Assembly (NCBI RefSeq): GCF_033807715.1
Contig: NC_084607.1
Location: 16,106,941 to 16,170,940, forward strand
Length of the DNA stretch: 64,000 nucleotides
Direction: 5' to 3'
DNA from: Cololabis saira
Lineage: Eukaryota; Chordata; Actinopteri; Beloniformes; Belonidae
Positions 44,301 to 59,100 of the stretch are shown here, piece by piece (within the stretch, counting starts at the first letter, position 1; each line of letters starts with the position of its first letter). Position numbers and translations under genes: made by a program. The notes beneath the pieces were generated by a model. That model ran no database searches. It was not told the DNA's origin and saw only the letters and a program-made list of their open reading frames with translations.

Positions 44301-45578
44301 GGACAAATAAATACTTTTATCTTGGGCCGAGGTCCCATTTCCAGTCTAATATAATGCTTTAATGTTTTATATCTCCTCATTTATTTATGTAATTACTTAC
44401 TTATTTTCTCAATTTCCTTGGTGTAAATAGCATGTGAGGCTGAAGTGGCTAATCCCTCTTTGCTTCCCATCCTCCCCCTCTGCTGATCACTGCAGTGGAA
44501 ATGAATCAAGCCCAGCCCCCGAGGGTTACTGGCCTCCAGTTACTTACGGCTTTGTCAGCTGATTTATGTCATTATTGATCTGATAACGCCCGAAGGCTCC
44601 TCCTCACGGAAGGTAGCAATAATCAATATGGCCAAATTTAGCCTTATCTCCCTGAACTCATCTTACATGAATGCTGAAAGCATTTCCGTTCTTTCTGTGC
44701 CGTCTGAGCCGATCTTGTCTATGCCATGGTTTATCTGGTTGACCTCTGTGCACATTTTGTTCTGTCTAAAAACCACATTTGCAGTTGCTGATTGTAACCG
44801 ACCAACATTGGTAATTTACGCCTATATTCAAACTGTGGGACTCTGCCTGGAAGAATTTTGCTGCAGTAAACTGGTCCGAGATATCCCGAGAGGAGAAGTG
44901 AGGGATACTCGGAGCCTGACATGTCATACCAAGTCATGCAGTATAACTACACCTCGTCTGCTGCAGCAGAGGAGCTCTGCATGTGCAGACCCTACTTAAA
45001 TGCATTAAAATAGACATAAGTATGAGGACATCTCTTTTTTTGGATTGTTAATAATCCTTGCTGTAAAACGGAGACACTCGCTGAGAAAGGGAGTCTGAAT
45101 TGGGATGCAGACTGGATCATATAAAAATCCCCTGAGAAAAGCATAGGGCCTGGCATACACAGTGGGGATATTAAAGTAAACGTTACTGGATTGATACGTG
45201 CCATTGTTTCCATTTTTAGACCCACTTTGGTGCACTTATAATATAAGAAACAAGCACCAGCTGCAGGAGTTCAAAAGCTGAGCCAACGTTGGAGTACCGG
45301 AGAGTGACAGTTCTTCCAATCAATACTCAGAGCTGCACCCAGGTCCATCTCCCCAGACTCCCAACTTAAAATGCTAAATATAAACATGCTTTTAACCTGG
45401 TACAGCAGCTTTTATGTTTGAAGCCAATGTCCCTTCTCTCTGCATCTCTTACAGGGGATGGATTTTTGTAAAACAGTTTCATTTGTATTAAGATTTAATT
45501 TTATACCATATCAGTTGGACTGCTCAGTTACAGATTAAGGCTGTCTGACCCATATATATATATATATATAAATATATG

Positions 45579-45634
<56 letters not shown>

Positions 45635-46349
45635 GATAGCTATAGCTTTAAAATGACTGATTCAATCCATGATTTAGACCATCCTAACTCATATCCTTCT
45701 GAAAGTATAGTCAATTAGTTGGGGTGGGCAAAAATATCAATTTGGCAATATATCACGATACTTTGCCGGCCAATTCGATATCAATATTCAAAATTTGAAG
45801 ATCGTTTTTTCTTTTTTTTCCAAATAATAAATCATGTTTCAGACGGGTTGTAAATCCAGTACGACTTTATTATGTACTTGGACTTAAATAATTAGTTAGT
45901 ATAGTTAATGTTAATTTCATATTAATCAAATAATATGAAAAACATATGCAAATATGTTGTAACTTTAAGGATTTTAAGATACATAATGCCTTTTACAGTT
46001 ATCAGCGAACTATATATAACATTGCAATGTATCGCAAAATTTGGATATCTCAGTATTGTATCGTGAGGTCCTTGGCAATACCCACCCCTATCAATTAGTT
46101 TAACCAACAGCAGGATTAGACCTTGTAGTTTTAGAGAAATGAAAGAAATAACTCTTAGTTTAACAGGTAATTTTAGATGTGGTGTACAGTATTGCAGAGA
46201 GAAGCACAACAGCATGCCACAGTTTCAGACTACACAATGCCTGACCTTCAGTCCAAAATGTAGCTTAATGCTAGCTTCACACAAGCAGCTCATTGTGTGT
46301 GTGTGGACTTTTACTCCAGCTCCCAGTGAAGCATCACCACCAGCTGTGT

Positions 46350-46427
<78 letters not shown>

Positions 46428-49400
46428 AAGTATCATGGAAGCAGCTATCTCTCTCTCAAAATACACGCATAAAAAAAAAATTTGTTGGTTGTCATATCGA
46501 CTTCATATCCGCCACAACCCCACTTCTCCTGAAGGATCACTTATTGAAGTGAGTTAAGTTCTTTTAAATTTGGCTATTGAATGTAACTGTTTTCAACTCC
46601 CCCTTTTTTTTTTTTTTTTTTTTAAATCTTCAATCATATGAACCACAGATTACGCAAAATGATGTATTCATGGCCATTAACAAAGGTTATGTAAAGATTG
46701 TTCAGGCAATAGCACACTGCAGCGGCGTTGTAACAGAAAGGTCAATGTTGTGAACACACATACACATACTGTACATACACACACACAGTTGTGATAACAG
46801 GTTAAGAATCCAACCACCGTGAACACGCCACACTGTGGATGCAAAGCCAGCCTTGGGGTCATGTTGAGTATTTTCCCTCCAAAATGCAATGTCCAATATC
46901 TCTCACCGAGAGCCGCAGCGGGGCTATCCCATTACTTTATCAAATGAGATAACCTTACAACCTGTTATAATACGGCATCAGGACTAATGATTTGACATCA
47001 GATCATTTTAAAGTGTACTAAAAATGAAACTATTTCAGCAGAACGTTGCCAGACCTCTTTCAGCATGTCCTTAACAGCATGACTGTAAATAATAAAATAA
47101 TAATAAATAAAACATCAAAGAGCAGCTGAAACTGCAAAGGTGCAATTAAAAAAAAGGAATAAAATGGCTCTCATTTTTTATTTTTTTTTGCTGACATCAA
47201 TTCAAGATTCATGTGATTGCAGTTTCAGGTAAGATGCTAAAGAAATACCTTGCTTTACATTTGCATCTTTCAAATTAAGGGTTCAAATTAAAACAATTAC
47301 AAGGTTTAAGTTGTTTTGTTTTTCACCCTTTTTCATTTTATATAACTTCCCAGGTTTTCAGGAAATGGGTTATTGAGAAATAGGTGAGCATTTTCAGACA
47401 CACTTGCACTCAGTTACTGAACAAAGAAAGTTGTTCATTAACAGTTCCAGCTCTTTTTCAAGAGAATGAACTTTGTTTTGGATGAATGAACGAATGATGT
47501 ATGACTGAATAACTTTAATACTTTGCACCATTTTTTGAATGGTTGGATATTGGCCGATTGAAACGTTTCACTTTTATACGTGAAAAGGGTTGTTGTTTTT
47601 TCCCACCCCAGGGGCAACCAACGGCTGATAAGAAAAAAAAAAAAAAAAGAAAAAGAAATTACAGCTGGAAGCAAATGGAAGTGTAAAAGTGATGCAGTGG
47701 TTTTGGATGTGCACAGCTGTCCAACAGCTTCACACACAGACACCCCTCCCTCCTGCCCCCCGTCCTTCAACGCTACAGTCCCCACATTCCCAGAAGCCCC
47801 AGCAGAGGCCATGACGGTGGGGCCTTTAGAGTGCAACTTCCTGTGGGGCAGGAAACAATTTGACATGGGGATTAGACGGCACAAAGAATAGACTGAGTGC
47901 ACATCTACAGCACCTCCTTCTCCAGCCCCCCCCCTCCACCGAAGGTGTGCATCCATAGATATGTGCGAGGCAGCGAGAGAGGAAGGAAGAGAGCACATTG
48001 TACAAGGACATGATTCACTTTAATGTCACACAGCACATCTGTTGAACATGTGGGTATTTCTCTGATTCACAGATTAAGTTCAACCTGCTGTGTGGTTTAA
48101 ACCCCCCCCCCCCCAAAAAAAAAACCCCATCAAAATGTTAGTTAGGAAACTGTTATCTAAGAATCAGAGAGAAAATGCAGGTCAGACAGATTTTGCTGAG
48201 AAGCTCATGCAAACTAGTAACATGTTGATACTCAACAAAAGCACCAGGTGGAGATTTGGGCTTAGGCGCCAAACGTGAGGCCTTCTGCATAGGAAATAAA
48301 ACATGACCGGAGCTGGATCATGCAACACGACATGGATCCCGACTCCACCAGCCAATTTACAACAGAATGGCTGAAAGAGAGAAGAATCAAACGGTGCGTC
48401 CGAAATACTAAAAAGTATATACTAAAAAGTATACTTAAGTCCGGCACACTTTTGAGTAAATATCAGTAGTATGCATTATTCAGACGTACTATTAAGAGCG
48501 CACACGTCACTTCCTGCCATTGGGAGGAAGTGATGTATCACAGCGGTAGTAGCAGCGGTAGTAGCAGCGGTAGCAGCGCTCCGCTCTGCTCTTTCCCGTT
48601 TATTCTGGTCGAAACAAGATGACATTATATAATATTATTATATACGAATATTATAATATTAATATTATATAATATTATTATACTTAATATTATACTTATG
48701 AATTATACATATCACTTAGCAACCAAACACCGCTGCATTGCATTGTGGGAGGTTTCTGCTCGGCTAGTGCAGAGACGTTCTATAACCGAGACAGCCCACT
48801 ACGGTTGTGTTTCTTGTATCTCTGTCACGTGACTGCCACGCCCCCTTAGGAGACCGGAAGTAGGTCCTGAGTCTATTGAGTCCTATGGGAAAAGTGAACG
48901 TGAGCACAGATTATTACCAATTCCTTCGCCTCATAGTAACCTAAGTAAATATGGGACCCATTTTTCAAAAGCCACAAACCTTCTGAACATTCTGACACCA
49001 AAATGGCAATTTTCAGACCGACAGATTAGGAGAAAATGAACTTTGTTTGAGACCTGTCTCTGTCTGAGCAACACACTCTCGCGAGATTTGGCTCTCATCG
49101 TTTTCCCAACGGATAAAATGAAGTTTAAAACTAAAATAAAACTTGCTTCTTTGCTTGATAATACTATTATTTTTATTATTTAAGTCTTTTTGGAAGAAAG
49201 TTGTACTGTATCTAGTGTTGTATGTTCCAAAACGATGTAGGGAGAGGGGCGGCCACGCCCACTTAGGAGACCGGAAGTGTATACCGTTTCAAACCATTGC
49301 CAGTAATGGCAATGCGCTATCTTTTGTATAGAAGATCTTTGGCTAGTGTCCATCAATCCACAGTACAAAAATTCTCCGGAATGAGTACGGATAGAGCATA

Positions 49401-52400
49401 CTATTGAGTACGTTCTAATGTTTCAGACGCACTAAAAAGTCTCGCATACTCATTTTGCATACTCATTAGGGTGGAAGTATGTGATTTCAGACGCAGCCAA
49501 AGTGTCTTGGTGACACGGCTAAAGTCCCAACCTCAAAGCTGTGGAACCTTTAGAAAGCTGTGAAAAATGAACGCCAGCAAACTTATTCAGAACTGACAAT
49601 GTCATACGTAAAGTAATTACTTTACATGAACGGGAGAGGTCAAATACTTATGTGTTCATTTATTTCAAACTAACGTGTTGAGGGGAGTCAAGTGAAACCG
49701 TCTGCACAGCAACTCTGCGCTTTCGTTTTCATAAACACATGTCTTTCACATCCCCAACCCACACACAAAAAAGAATAGCATTTGAAAATGGGTGGCCAGA
49801 TGAACAATATAAAAAAATCTGTGGTGACAAAACAACATACCGAAGGAGTGAGAAGAAAAAAAGATTTATAAACTCAGACATCAGTCACAAAAGAGCAAAC
49901 AGGAGCAGCAAGAAAGACACATTAAATGCTTTTCCACTGCTTTATCAACAATCATGTACACCCATTTAGGTGTGTCCAATTAAATCTGACCAGCCTCTGA
50001 TCAGGTTTTACTTGTGAAGAGATTTATGTGAAAATGAGTGACGTCACCAAATTCCAGGTAGTGAAGTAAGGCGCGAACTTAAACGTTGTCCCACCCAAAC
50101 AAGTACAACAAAGGAGGAGTGTCAGCGAGACGTCAATCACGTGTGGTGCGTGAATGCCGACAAAAGACCTGTAATTACCAGAAGCAGGTGAGGACGGCGT
50201 GACTGCAAGGTCTGACGTTCGTAAGGTTTTCACTACCTCAGTGAAACTTCAGTTCCTGCTAATCTTGTCTGTTTATGGAGACAACTTTCTTCCTTTTCTC
50301 TAAATGAAGCAGTTGTGTAGTTGTCCAGAAAGGATGGAGCGGCCAAGCAAGAACGTTCACACACTTTGCTGTCATCAGTTTCAGAGAGGAAACTGACTTT
50401 TTAACTGAAGTAAAACTGTCAACTTTATCTGTTCACAAAGTGAAAAGTACATCCATCGACATGAGGCATTTGCTCATTGTATAAGAATCAGCCTTTAACA
50501 CTCTCTCCAGTCCCTGCCTCCTGACTGACGGATCCCCCCCCCCCTCCCTCTCTTCTCTCATTCCTCTCTTTCTTCCTCCTTTTTATTTATCTTTTTATTT
50601 ACTTTTCTTTTGTTTTTGGGGTTTTTTTTTTTTTTTCTCCCCCTTTTTATTCATCTATTTTTTAATTCATACTGTTTAGCTTTAATACTTAAATATTACT
50701 TATATATAAGAATATAATAATTTTCATGTATTTGTCATTATTTTGTGTGGATTTTTTGTTCTGTTCTTAATCCAAAAAAAAAAAAAAAAAGGAGGTAGAC
50801 TGTATATCTTTTTTTGTTTATTCCTGTTCAACTGTGCCTTACCCCCTAATAAAAATATCAAAACAAAGAATCAGCCTTTAACATTAGAAAAAGTTAGTTA
50901 GAATAAGGTTGTTATGAAAAATGCGTCAGGATCAGTGAAAAATTTGACTACCGGTAATTAGTGACATAATGTCTATTATATTTGAATAAAACACGACGTA
51001 GGCGAATGTGGCTGCAGGTCGCATGATTTTAGATCATCTTTATGGTCACATGAGCAATTTTGATCATTGAAATATCCTTACAAGAAACTTGATAAAGACC
51101 TCTGAGTTAGTCTTATCAATATACATAAAGTAATCTCCAAAGTCTAAGAAATGCCACAAAGTACCAACAATGTGAACAGATGACATGGCCTAAAACGCTA
51201 AAATCTCATTTGATAATTGTACACTTCCAAATCCAGCTGTAGCTCCTTAATTATGTATAAAAACTGATGTATAAATGTAGAACTTATGTGTCTTTTGATC
51301 CATAAAAGACTTTAAAAGGGGCTATTTCTATGAAGGGGCTAGATCTTCACACAAAACCTCCAGGTGTGAGACACATGGCAGTTTTACAGCGTTAGAAGAA
51401 ACTTTAATTTAGCTTTACCATTTCAAGGCATCATTTTAGTTTGTCCACGACAAGATGGTGACATGTTACAGTTAAAGACAAGAGCTCACACTTTATGCTG
51501 CATGTTAATACCTGCATCTTAGTTGGCCGTGGCTCACTGAGGTCAGTAGTAAGCACGTCCCGAATAGTCATTTTCAATGCAAAAATAGAGAAACAAAAAG
51601 TAGCTAACAGGTTCAAAGAATTAAAAGAAAGAAAACGTCTGTGGAGTTCGTACTGTGGAGTTCTTTTGAATCCCCAGGTTTCATCATGAGCGTGGTTACA
51701 TCCGTGACTTTCCATAAGCGTGGCCCCCTAACCCAACAAACTATTATCGGCAATACTGAGAAAGTTTCAAGAGGACATAAACAGAGCCTCCCTGTATGAT
51801 TAGTCACACATTAGGTGTGTGACCCGCCTGCGTGCGCACATTGCCAGAAGCAAAGAATACACGCTTGTTTTCCCTGCCTTCCCTGGATCTGCTTGACAGC
51901 ATGCAGGTGAATAATACACAAATGTTACAAATTTGTGGAGATCTCTCTCACCTTCGTCCCAGATAGCGGGATTTGCTTCATTTGGTTTTACTCATGACCA
52001 ATGGGAGAGAAAGCACCGCCGCAGAGGCGCACAGACAAGAGCGGCCCCTGCTTCCGTGTGTCAACGGTGTCACTGCAGCCGAGCACCGCTGGACTAAGTA
52101 GCTAGCCTTTTCCCTGCATGCTGAGAACACGCAAGAAAAGGTTTTAGTTTGGGGGCTTTTACCAGGCCCAAAAACTAAATGGGGTCAATTAAATGTTTGC
52201 AGGGTGGTGAACTTTATCTTTCTCAATTTCCCTTCTGAGATTCCCAATCGGCATTTATGAGCCAAAGGCTTATCATTGACAGTTGGAGAAATTCTGTTCA
52301 AATTTCAGTTTTAATGCTGCATATTTGCTGGTAATATCCAGGTCAAAATAAGTATTTTAGCCATGTAGCCTACTTCACTCCTATGCACTGTCCTGCCAGT

Positions 52401-53228
52401 TTGAAAACTTGTTTGACGACAGGTCTTCACAGAATACTGGGATCAAATATAAAGTGAACTGACTCCCTAAACAGGCCCTGGGAGAGCAAAGCCATAACTT
52501 GCTCCTCCAGTTCCAGTGAAGGGAAAGCAGTTATCCTATTGTGTATTTTAAATAGTTGTCATTATATAAGAATGTAAACATTTAAATCTGAAATTTGTTC
52601 ACAGCAAGTTTTGTTGATTTCTTTTTTGATTATCCGGATCACCTTTTCTGGACAGAAGCTAGGTTATTTATTTCTTATCCAACTTGCAGTTTGCAACTTA
52701 CAGTTAATGCATATTCATGTCAAGAGTGAACACTGGAAGAGTAGTGAGCCAACAATGAAGTAAACAAGGTTCCTTTTGCTTACTGTTCAACAGACAGAGT
52801 AATTTATTGGCACTATAACACAATGGATTGGCTCAAATCAACAATATAACGCCCAGTTTTACATACAGCACAGAGGTCATCGCGACTAACGAGCCAAATG
52901 CCAGCAGACGTCTGATGGCGACAGCGATAGTGACACACTTAAATGCAGCAGTACAGAGCCGGAGCGCCACAACAGGTTGATTAATTTCTGGCCCTCAGTC
53001 TGGTGGTAGCTGTTGGAGTGATGAGTAATTGATTTTAGTACAGGGTCTAATCACAAGGCTGAGACACTAATTAAAGTAAAAAAAATGTGGTGTCCTTGCT
53101 CTCGGGCTGCAATGACCGCAGTGGAAACATATCCCAGCATACAAAGCAGGCCCTTTTTGCACCACAATCGCAGAATAAGCTATGCACAAGCATTTCACGG
53201 GAATAGCATATTCCATTTCACGGGAATA

Positions 53229-53308
<80 letters not shown>

Positions 53309-56135
53309 ATATATTTATAGTAGGTTTGTCTGAAAACAAACCCCCATATAATCCAAATTTTAAAACCAATGCCCATCTCCATTACAGTTTATACAGATCT
53401 GAGAGTAATTTAGACTGTTCAATGGCCATTAACAGACATAAAGGACAAATAATCTTCATCACAGTGGCTTTTACTGCAGAACTTTTAAAAAAAAACTAAA
53501 AAACAGCAAGTCAAAGTAGTGATGCATCTCTTCCCCCACAGAGCATGAGCTGGCTGAATGGGCCTCTAGCTGAAACTGGGCTGGTGGGAAAAATGGGGAA
53601 TGTGGTGATTAAGATTGGGCCTATATGACCTCCCAGCTAAAAATACACTGTTTACTCAAGACCACTGCCAAGAAATTCTAGGCAGAGGGAAGAGGGGAAA
53701 AAAAAGTCATGTTTTGAGACCGGGGGAGGAGGGGTGTGTGACAGGAAATCTGAGTTTGTAACTGAAGACGTGCGAGTTGTCGGCAGGAAAACTTTATGAT
53801 ACAGAGCAAGCAACATTTTAGTTGGAATTAAGTCATTCTTGTTGTCAGCTTTGAGATGTGAATTAAAATCTTCCATACAGTATGTATTTTTGTACTGTAA
53901 ACAGGGGTCCGTTTCTGATGGGTGACTGACAGGATAACACACACACACACACACACTTAGCAGGAGCCACTTGTTTGGAGCATCCACACCCTCTCTCACA
54001 CATGCAGACAGACTCTCCGCCGTGAAACACATGCCCAAACACCATTTCCCCTCAGTCATTACTGGCTAATAACCCACTTCAAAAAAAAGTGTAAAGCTTT
54101 TGACTCTCAAGAGCTGTCGAAGAAGAGAGGAGGATCTAATAAAAAGCAAATGGAACAAGAGAGATTGATGAAGTCCTAATGCTTTTTTTTTTTTTGCTAC
54201 AGTTTGTACTCTGCCTTGATCCCGAGTGAGGAAAGTGAACTAGGTCAAAGACAAAAACAACAAGGGTCGACCAAAGTGCTGTACAAATCACACAGATAAA
54301 ACAAAAACGTTAACAATAAAACACTAAACTAGTAATGGAGCAAATAAAAACAATGGTTTCATGATTAAAAGAAAAAGGAGTCCTCTCAACTGTCACTTAA
54401 TGCAAATAAGGAAAGAAAATAGTGATTAAAAAAAAGGCATTGATGATGCAAGAAGGATGCTTAAAGATTGTGCTTCTTTTTAAGTGAAAAAGCAATATCA
54501 GATAGTTTAAGCGATAATGAATAATACAAATATGGCAACTATCATCATAAAACCAGTTAATTTTTGTGAAAAACTTCTTGTAATTTGTACATTATTTGAC
54601 CTTTCCATCTGGTTATAGTACAGTGAGAAAAAAAGATAAATCAACGTTGTTGCGTGTTATTTTCTTCTTTTATTGATGACAAGTATAGAGTCTGAATTTC
54701 TTTGATCATACAGTAATTTAAGTGAAACTGATGGTATCCTCACTGAAAACCCTGACATAGCTCACAACAGGCAGACATCTGTAGCCATCAGTGTCAACCC
54801 TCACCCACATCAGGCCTTCAGTGTGACTAATTGTCTGAGTATTACTATGTCAACCTCAATCCCATAGAACAAATAAAATCCCCTCTGTTCATCCCCGTTA
54901 AATCTGTAAAACAGATTCATTCTCAATCTGAAGAACCGCAGTCCGCGACGGGCAAAAGGAAGCCGCCTTTCCTGTAATGTGCAACTGTAAAATAAGTGGA
55001 TAGGGCACCGCTTCCTGCTGACAAATCAGAGAAGTGCTCGTCCTCATCTCAGCACAGCTGAACATCTGGGTGTGTCCTCTCACTGGCCAGGTAATGACCA
55101 AGATCTGCTCTCTCTAATCCAGGCACTCGGTGTGATGATTACAGACGTGCTTTTAACACACTGCCTTCAAAACTACTGGGCAATTATGCCGTGTCGCCCA
55201 AGGCGACTGATCTCACACACACACACACACATTTTTTCTGGGAGTGCTACTAAGGTAGAACTGAGTCACGCAGTCCAGTCTTCACGTTTTCCCCTTCCTT
55301 TTTTTGGAGTCTCCAGAGACAACTTGTCCTGTGTGACTGCCGCAAAATAGCCCTGCTTCAGCTCACCTACCAACTTCCAGCTTCCAATGGCTGCTCTTTT
55401 CTCACCCCGAGCCGTCGCAGACGCTCCTCTATTCATTGGTGGCGCGAGATAGTCCCGCACGTTGAGCTTTGTGACTCACTGCCAGTTAGTCAGCAGATGT
55501 ATAGTAAGAGATTGCGGACGCAGGGACAGGGATGGGGGACGGGGGGTGGATCGGGGGGGACGGGGAGGGGTGGGGTGATAAGGGCATGATGCCAGAGATA
55601 GGGAGCAGCAGCAGAGAGTGGCTAGATCACTGCCTGAGATCAGAGCCGCGCACTAAAAGTCTGGATAAAGCCCTTTATGAATCACACCAGGATTCGCATG
55701 TAAACCACGTCACTATCTGAATTTTATTATTTAGTGGGATGCATAATGGATCCTTGTAGCCAATAGTTGAGCCAAAAGCCTTTGAACTGTCAAAGTAATG
55801 CGATTTATTTATGCGGAGGCTGGTTAGAATGTTATTAGTCACAATCATCCTGGTTCAGGACAACAAATTATTGACAAATGCAGCCTCAGCGGCGGACGGG
55901 CAAGTCCCTGAATTGAGAAGCTCCAACAGTGAAGAGTTTAACTGGCGACATCTAACAAATCTGTACCGCTTTTTACAAAAAAAAAAAAGAGAACTCATGA
56001 GCTGCTGGAGAGGAAGTGAAAAGAAAAAAAAAAATCAAGCGCTGACAACTGTGCCTGCCTAAGGACAAATACAGAAACCACCAGCACTCAGAGGAAGTGC
56101 ACAAGTAAAAAAGGGAACTATTATTTCCTAAAATG

Positions 56136-56169
<34 letters not shown>

Positions 56170-59100
56170 GAAATTGATTTTCTCCTTCCTTACCCATTTG
56201 TTCCATTGGTTGTACAAGTTGGCTGAGAAACGATCACCTCAGCTGGAGTCTGTCAACAGAAGAGAGAGAAAAATGGTAAATAGAAGATAATGAGGCACAA
56301 AAAGTAATCTATCCATCTAAGTATCCACAGGTTGGAGGGATCTCTCAAAGGTTTGCCTTTAGTGGCCATGTTAAAGTTGAGCATGCAGTTGTTCTTGGCA
56401 GTCGGAGCACATAGCTGCACCGTTCCTGTAATGCTTGGCTTTCACTTGCAAGTAGTAAGCTGGTGGAGAGGAATATGGCATGCAAAACAGGCTAATTTAG
56501 AGTAAAGGCTCAGAACAGAGGGGTCTTTTGTTTTGAAGCCGTATGGAACTCAATCTTCACACCCAATAATGCTTTAATTCAGGTTGGCCTTTTCTCAAAG
56601 AAGGTTCAAGTATAAATATCCCTGTTTTGGAGACTGCCGTCGTAACAGCAACCCTCGCCTTCATCTTTTCTGTCCGGAAGTTGATGCAGAAAGGCTGTTT
56701 GTTTGACTAAGAGACTCCAGAGGGAATGTATGTAAACAATACTTTAGTTCAGCGTTTGGTGTAATAATGATACTTGGGTCATGAACCACAGCTCTTAATA
56801 AGTTACACATCAGGAAAGCAGCTATTCATCATTAATAACATATTTATTACAGGAATATTAGTTTGGCTCTGAAATTACTGCAGTGATTCCACTGGAGGAT
56901 ATTAAAAAGCACCTTTTGCCGGTCGAACAACAGCATTTTCATTCTAGGGGGCTCCCCTGTTGAGGAGAAGACAGTAGAGGATGTTTCCTTTCACACTGCT
57001 TTTGCCCCCAGATTCCCAACCCGACCTTGGAAAACACCATCCGACATCAGAGCTCGCCCGTATGTGCAGTCTGGGCTGATTCCCCGGCGTGCAGAGCGGC
57101 ACTGTGTGCCCCCGTGGCTTAGGTTGTTGTCTCTGTGAACCACAGCCTTGAGCCTGCTCCTGTGGCTGCCCCGGCCCAAGTCGGCCTACACCTGAAACAC
57201 TATCCAGGTCAGGGCTGGGCCCTTCACAGTTCACACACACCACACTTTACTACTGGGCAAACTGTCCTAAGTATAGCCATTGCCCCGCAGAAACAGTCGA
57301 CCGCTTCTTTTCACAAGCCTCAGAAATAACAAAGAAAAACACTAACTGAAACAACACTAAAATAAAATAAAGAAAATAGGCACATGAACTCTGAGGCAAA
57401 TGAGGAAAAAGATTAAAATTTGGATAATGAAATGTCATTAATGTTTAACTCAGGGGAGGTACAGTAAATACCAAACCAGACATGAAAGAGTAAGTGAACT
57501 GTGTCAGAAAGTGACTTAAGAATGGAAGACAGCGTTAGTGCGGTTCCCAACCCCCTTCCTGAAACCATATATTAAATGATTTAGCAAAGCTAACAGAGAA
57601 GAAACCTCAGCCAGCCATGCCTAAAAACAACTCAGCTAAATCAAAAACAACAACGTCAGACAAGCTGAGATTAATTAAGATAAATTTAATAAGATCATTA
57701 ATATAAAGTAAGGTGTCAGGTAGATAGGGTTGGAATATTTTGACTCAGTCTTCATAAAACTTGACAGTTTACAGAAAAATAGCAATCCAATAGAGTTAAT
57801 GGGCTGTGGGATGAGGAACAAGGATAGCGTGCGATCCAGAGCCTTGGCAAAAGATCTCCCTTTGGACGGGCAGAGGATGAATCACTCCAGACTGGAGCGG
57901 AGCATGGAGGGAAAGATGCTGTGATGTGTTCGTTCCGTAGCCGACTTCCGCTCTCGCTTTCCCCAGTCTACTCTCTTGCTCTCTCTCTCTCCCCCTTCAG
58001 CTCTCCCGGGAGGCTGAGTAACCAAGAGGAAATGCTTGGGCCCAGCTAGTATCGGCCTGAAGACCAGATGTGTGGCCTGGAGGTGGTGAGCCAGAGACGC
58101 AACGGAAACCAAATATAAACCAGCGTACTGTGACACCTCTGAAGGCAGAGGGCAGCACTGACGGTTGATGGGACCCAGTCTCACCCAGGCTGGACTGTGC
58201 AGGACTGTTCCCAGCAACAGGATGTGCCGCTGCGCTCTAATCCAGACTCAGAGCTGCCCAGGTCTGTGGCAGTATTTTATTAGGTTATATGACTTAATGT
58301 TACAAACTGAAGAAAAGTTTCAAAGGAAACATAGAACAGAAGGTGAATGACGGATGTCCTGTCTTAAAATTAGTGCCAAGCTGTCTCAACAGTGGAGGCA
58401 TTCAGCTCAGAGTGGCTGTTTGGGCAGCTGTTGAAGAGCAGTTTCTTTGAATGAGGACTGTAAACATGAGGGGGAAAGGTTTTGACACGGCCCTGTGCTC
58501 TTCAGGGCCAAACCTACACAAACGTCAACTCTGACTCATATTTTCAACTTCAGTAAGGAGAGCCCTGGCGGAGAACAGCTAGTCCCCCACGGCTTTGGTA
58601 ATATGGATGCCACACATCGTAGTATTCTCTGGCAGCGCGCTGGCAAACGATGCAGCTTGTGGTGAGGACTTTGGGAATCATGGGGAGAGAGACTCCACCG
58701 GTTTTGTGGGTCACTGTGGTCATCCCTGGAGAGAGGCCTACTTAATGGAGCGCTTCAGTGTTACAAAGCCCAAAAGAGGCTCTCACACACATGAACCAGG
58801 GGGGCGGGGGGTTTGACCTGCTGCCTAAAAATCTTACTTGTCAACTTTTGGACCAACGGGCAGATGATGGAACGTTTCCTTGAGGGATTTCCTTGGGAAC
58901 CATTGCAGTCCATCTTTAACCATCTATCCTTCCCCATCCTGTCTACTGACTTCATGGAAAGCTAAATTAGATCTACATACTCTGAGCAGGCGCAGCAGTT
59001 TATGATGGCTTGGATTGTTCAGCTGATGATATTAGCGTAGAGTGGTTCAGTCATGTCCTTAATTACCGACAAAGCATCAGCTATCGATGCAGGGCTACAA

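Noticed and set aside
44628..44999. 123-codon plus-strand frame
   Set aside because: No domain or codon pattern recognised, no splice partners; looks like a chance frame in intron 2.
47438..47998. 186-codon minus-strand frame in plekhh3 intron 2
   Set aside because: Low-complexity Phe and Gly stretches, no known domain, and plekhh3 phase is satisfied without it.
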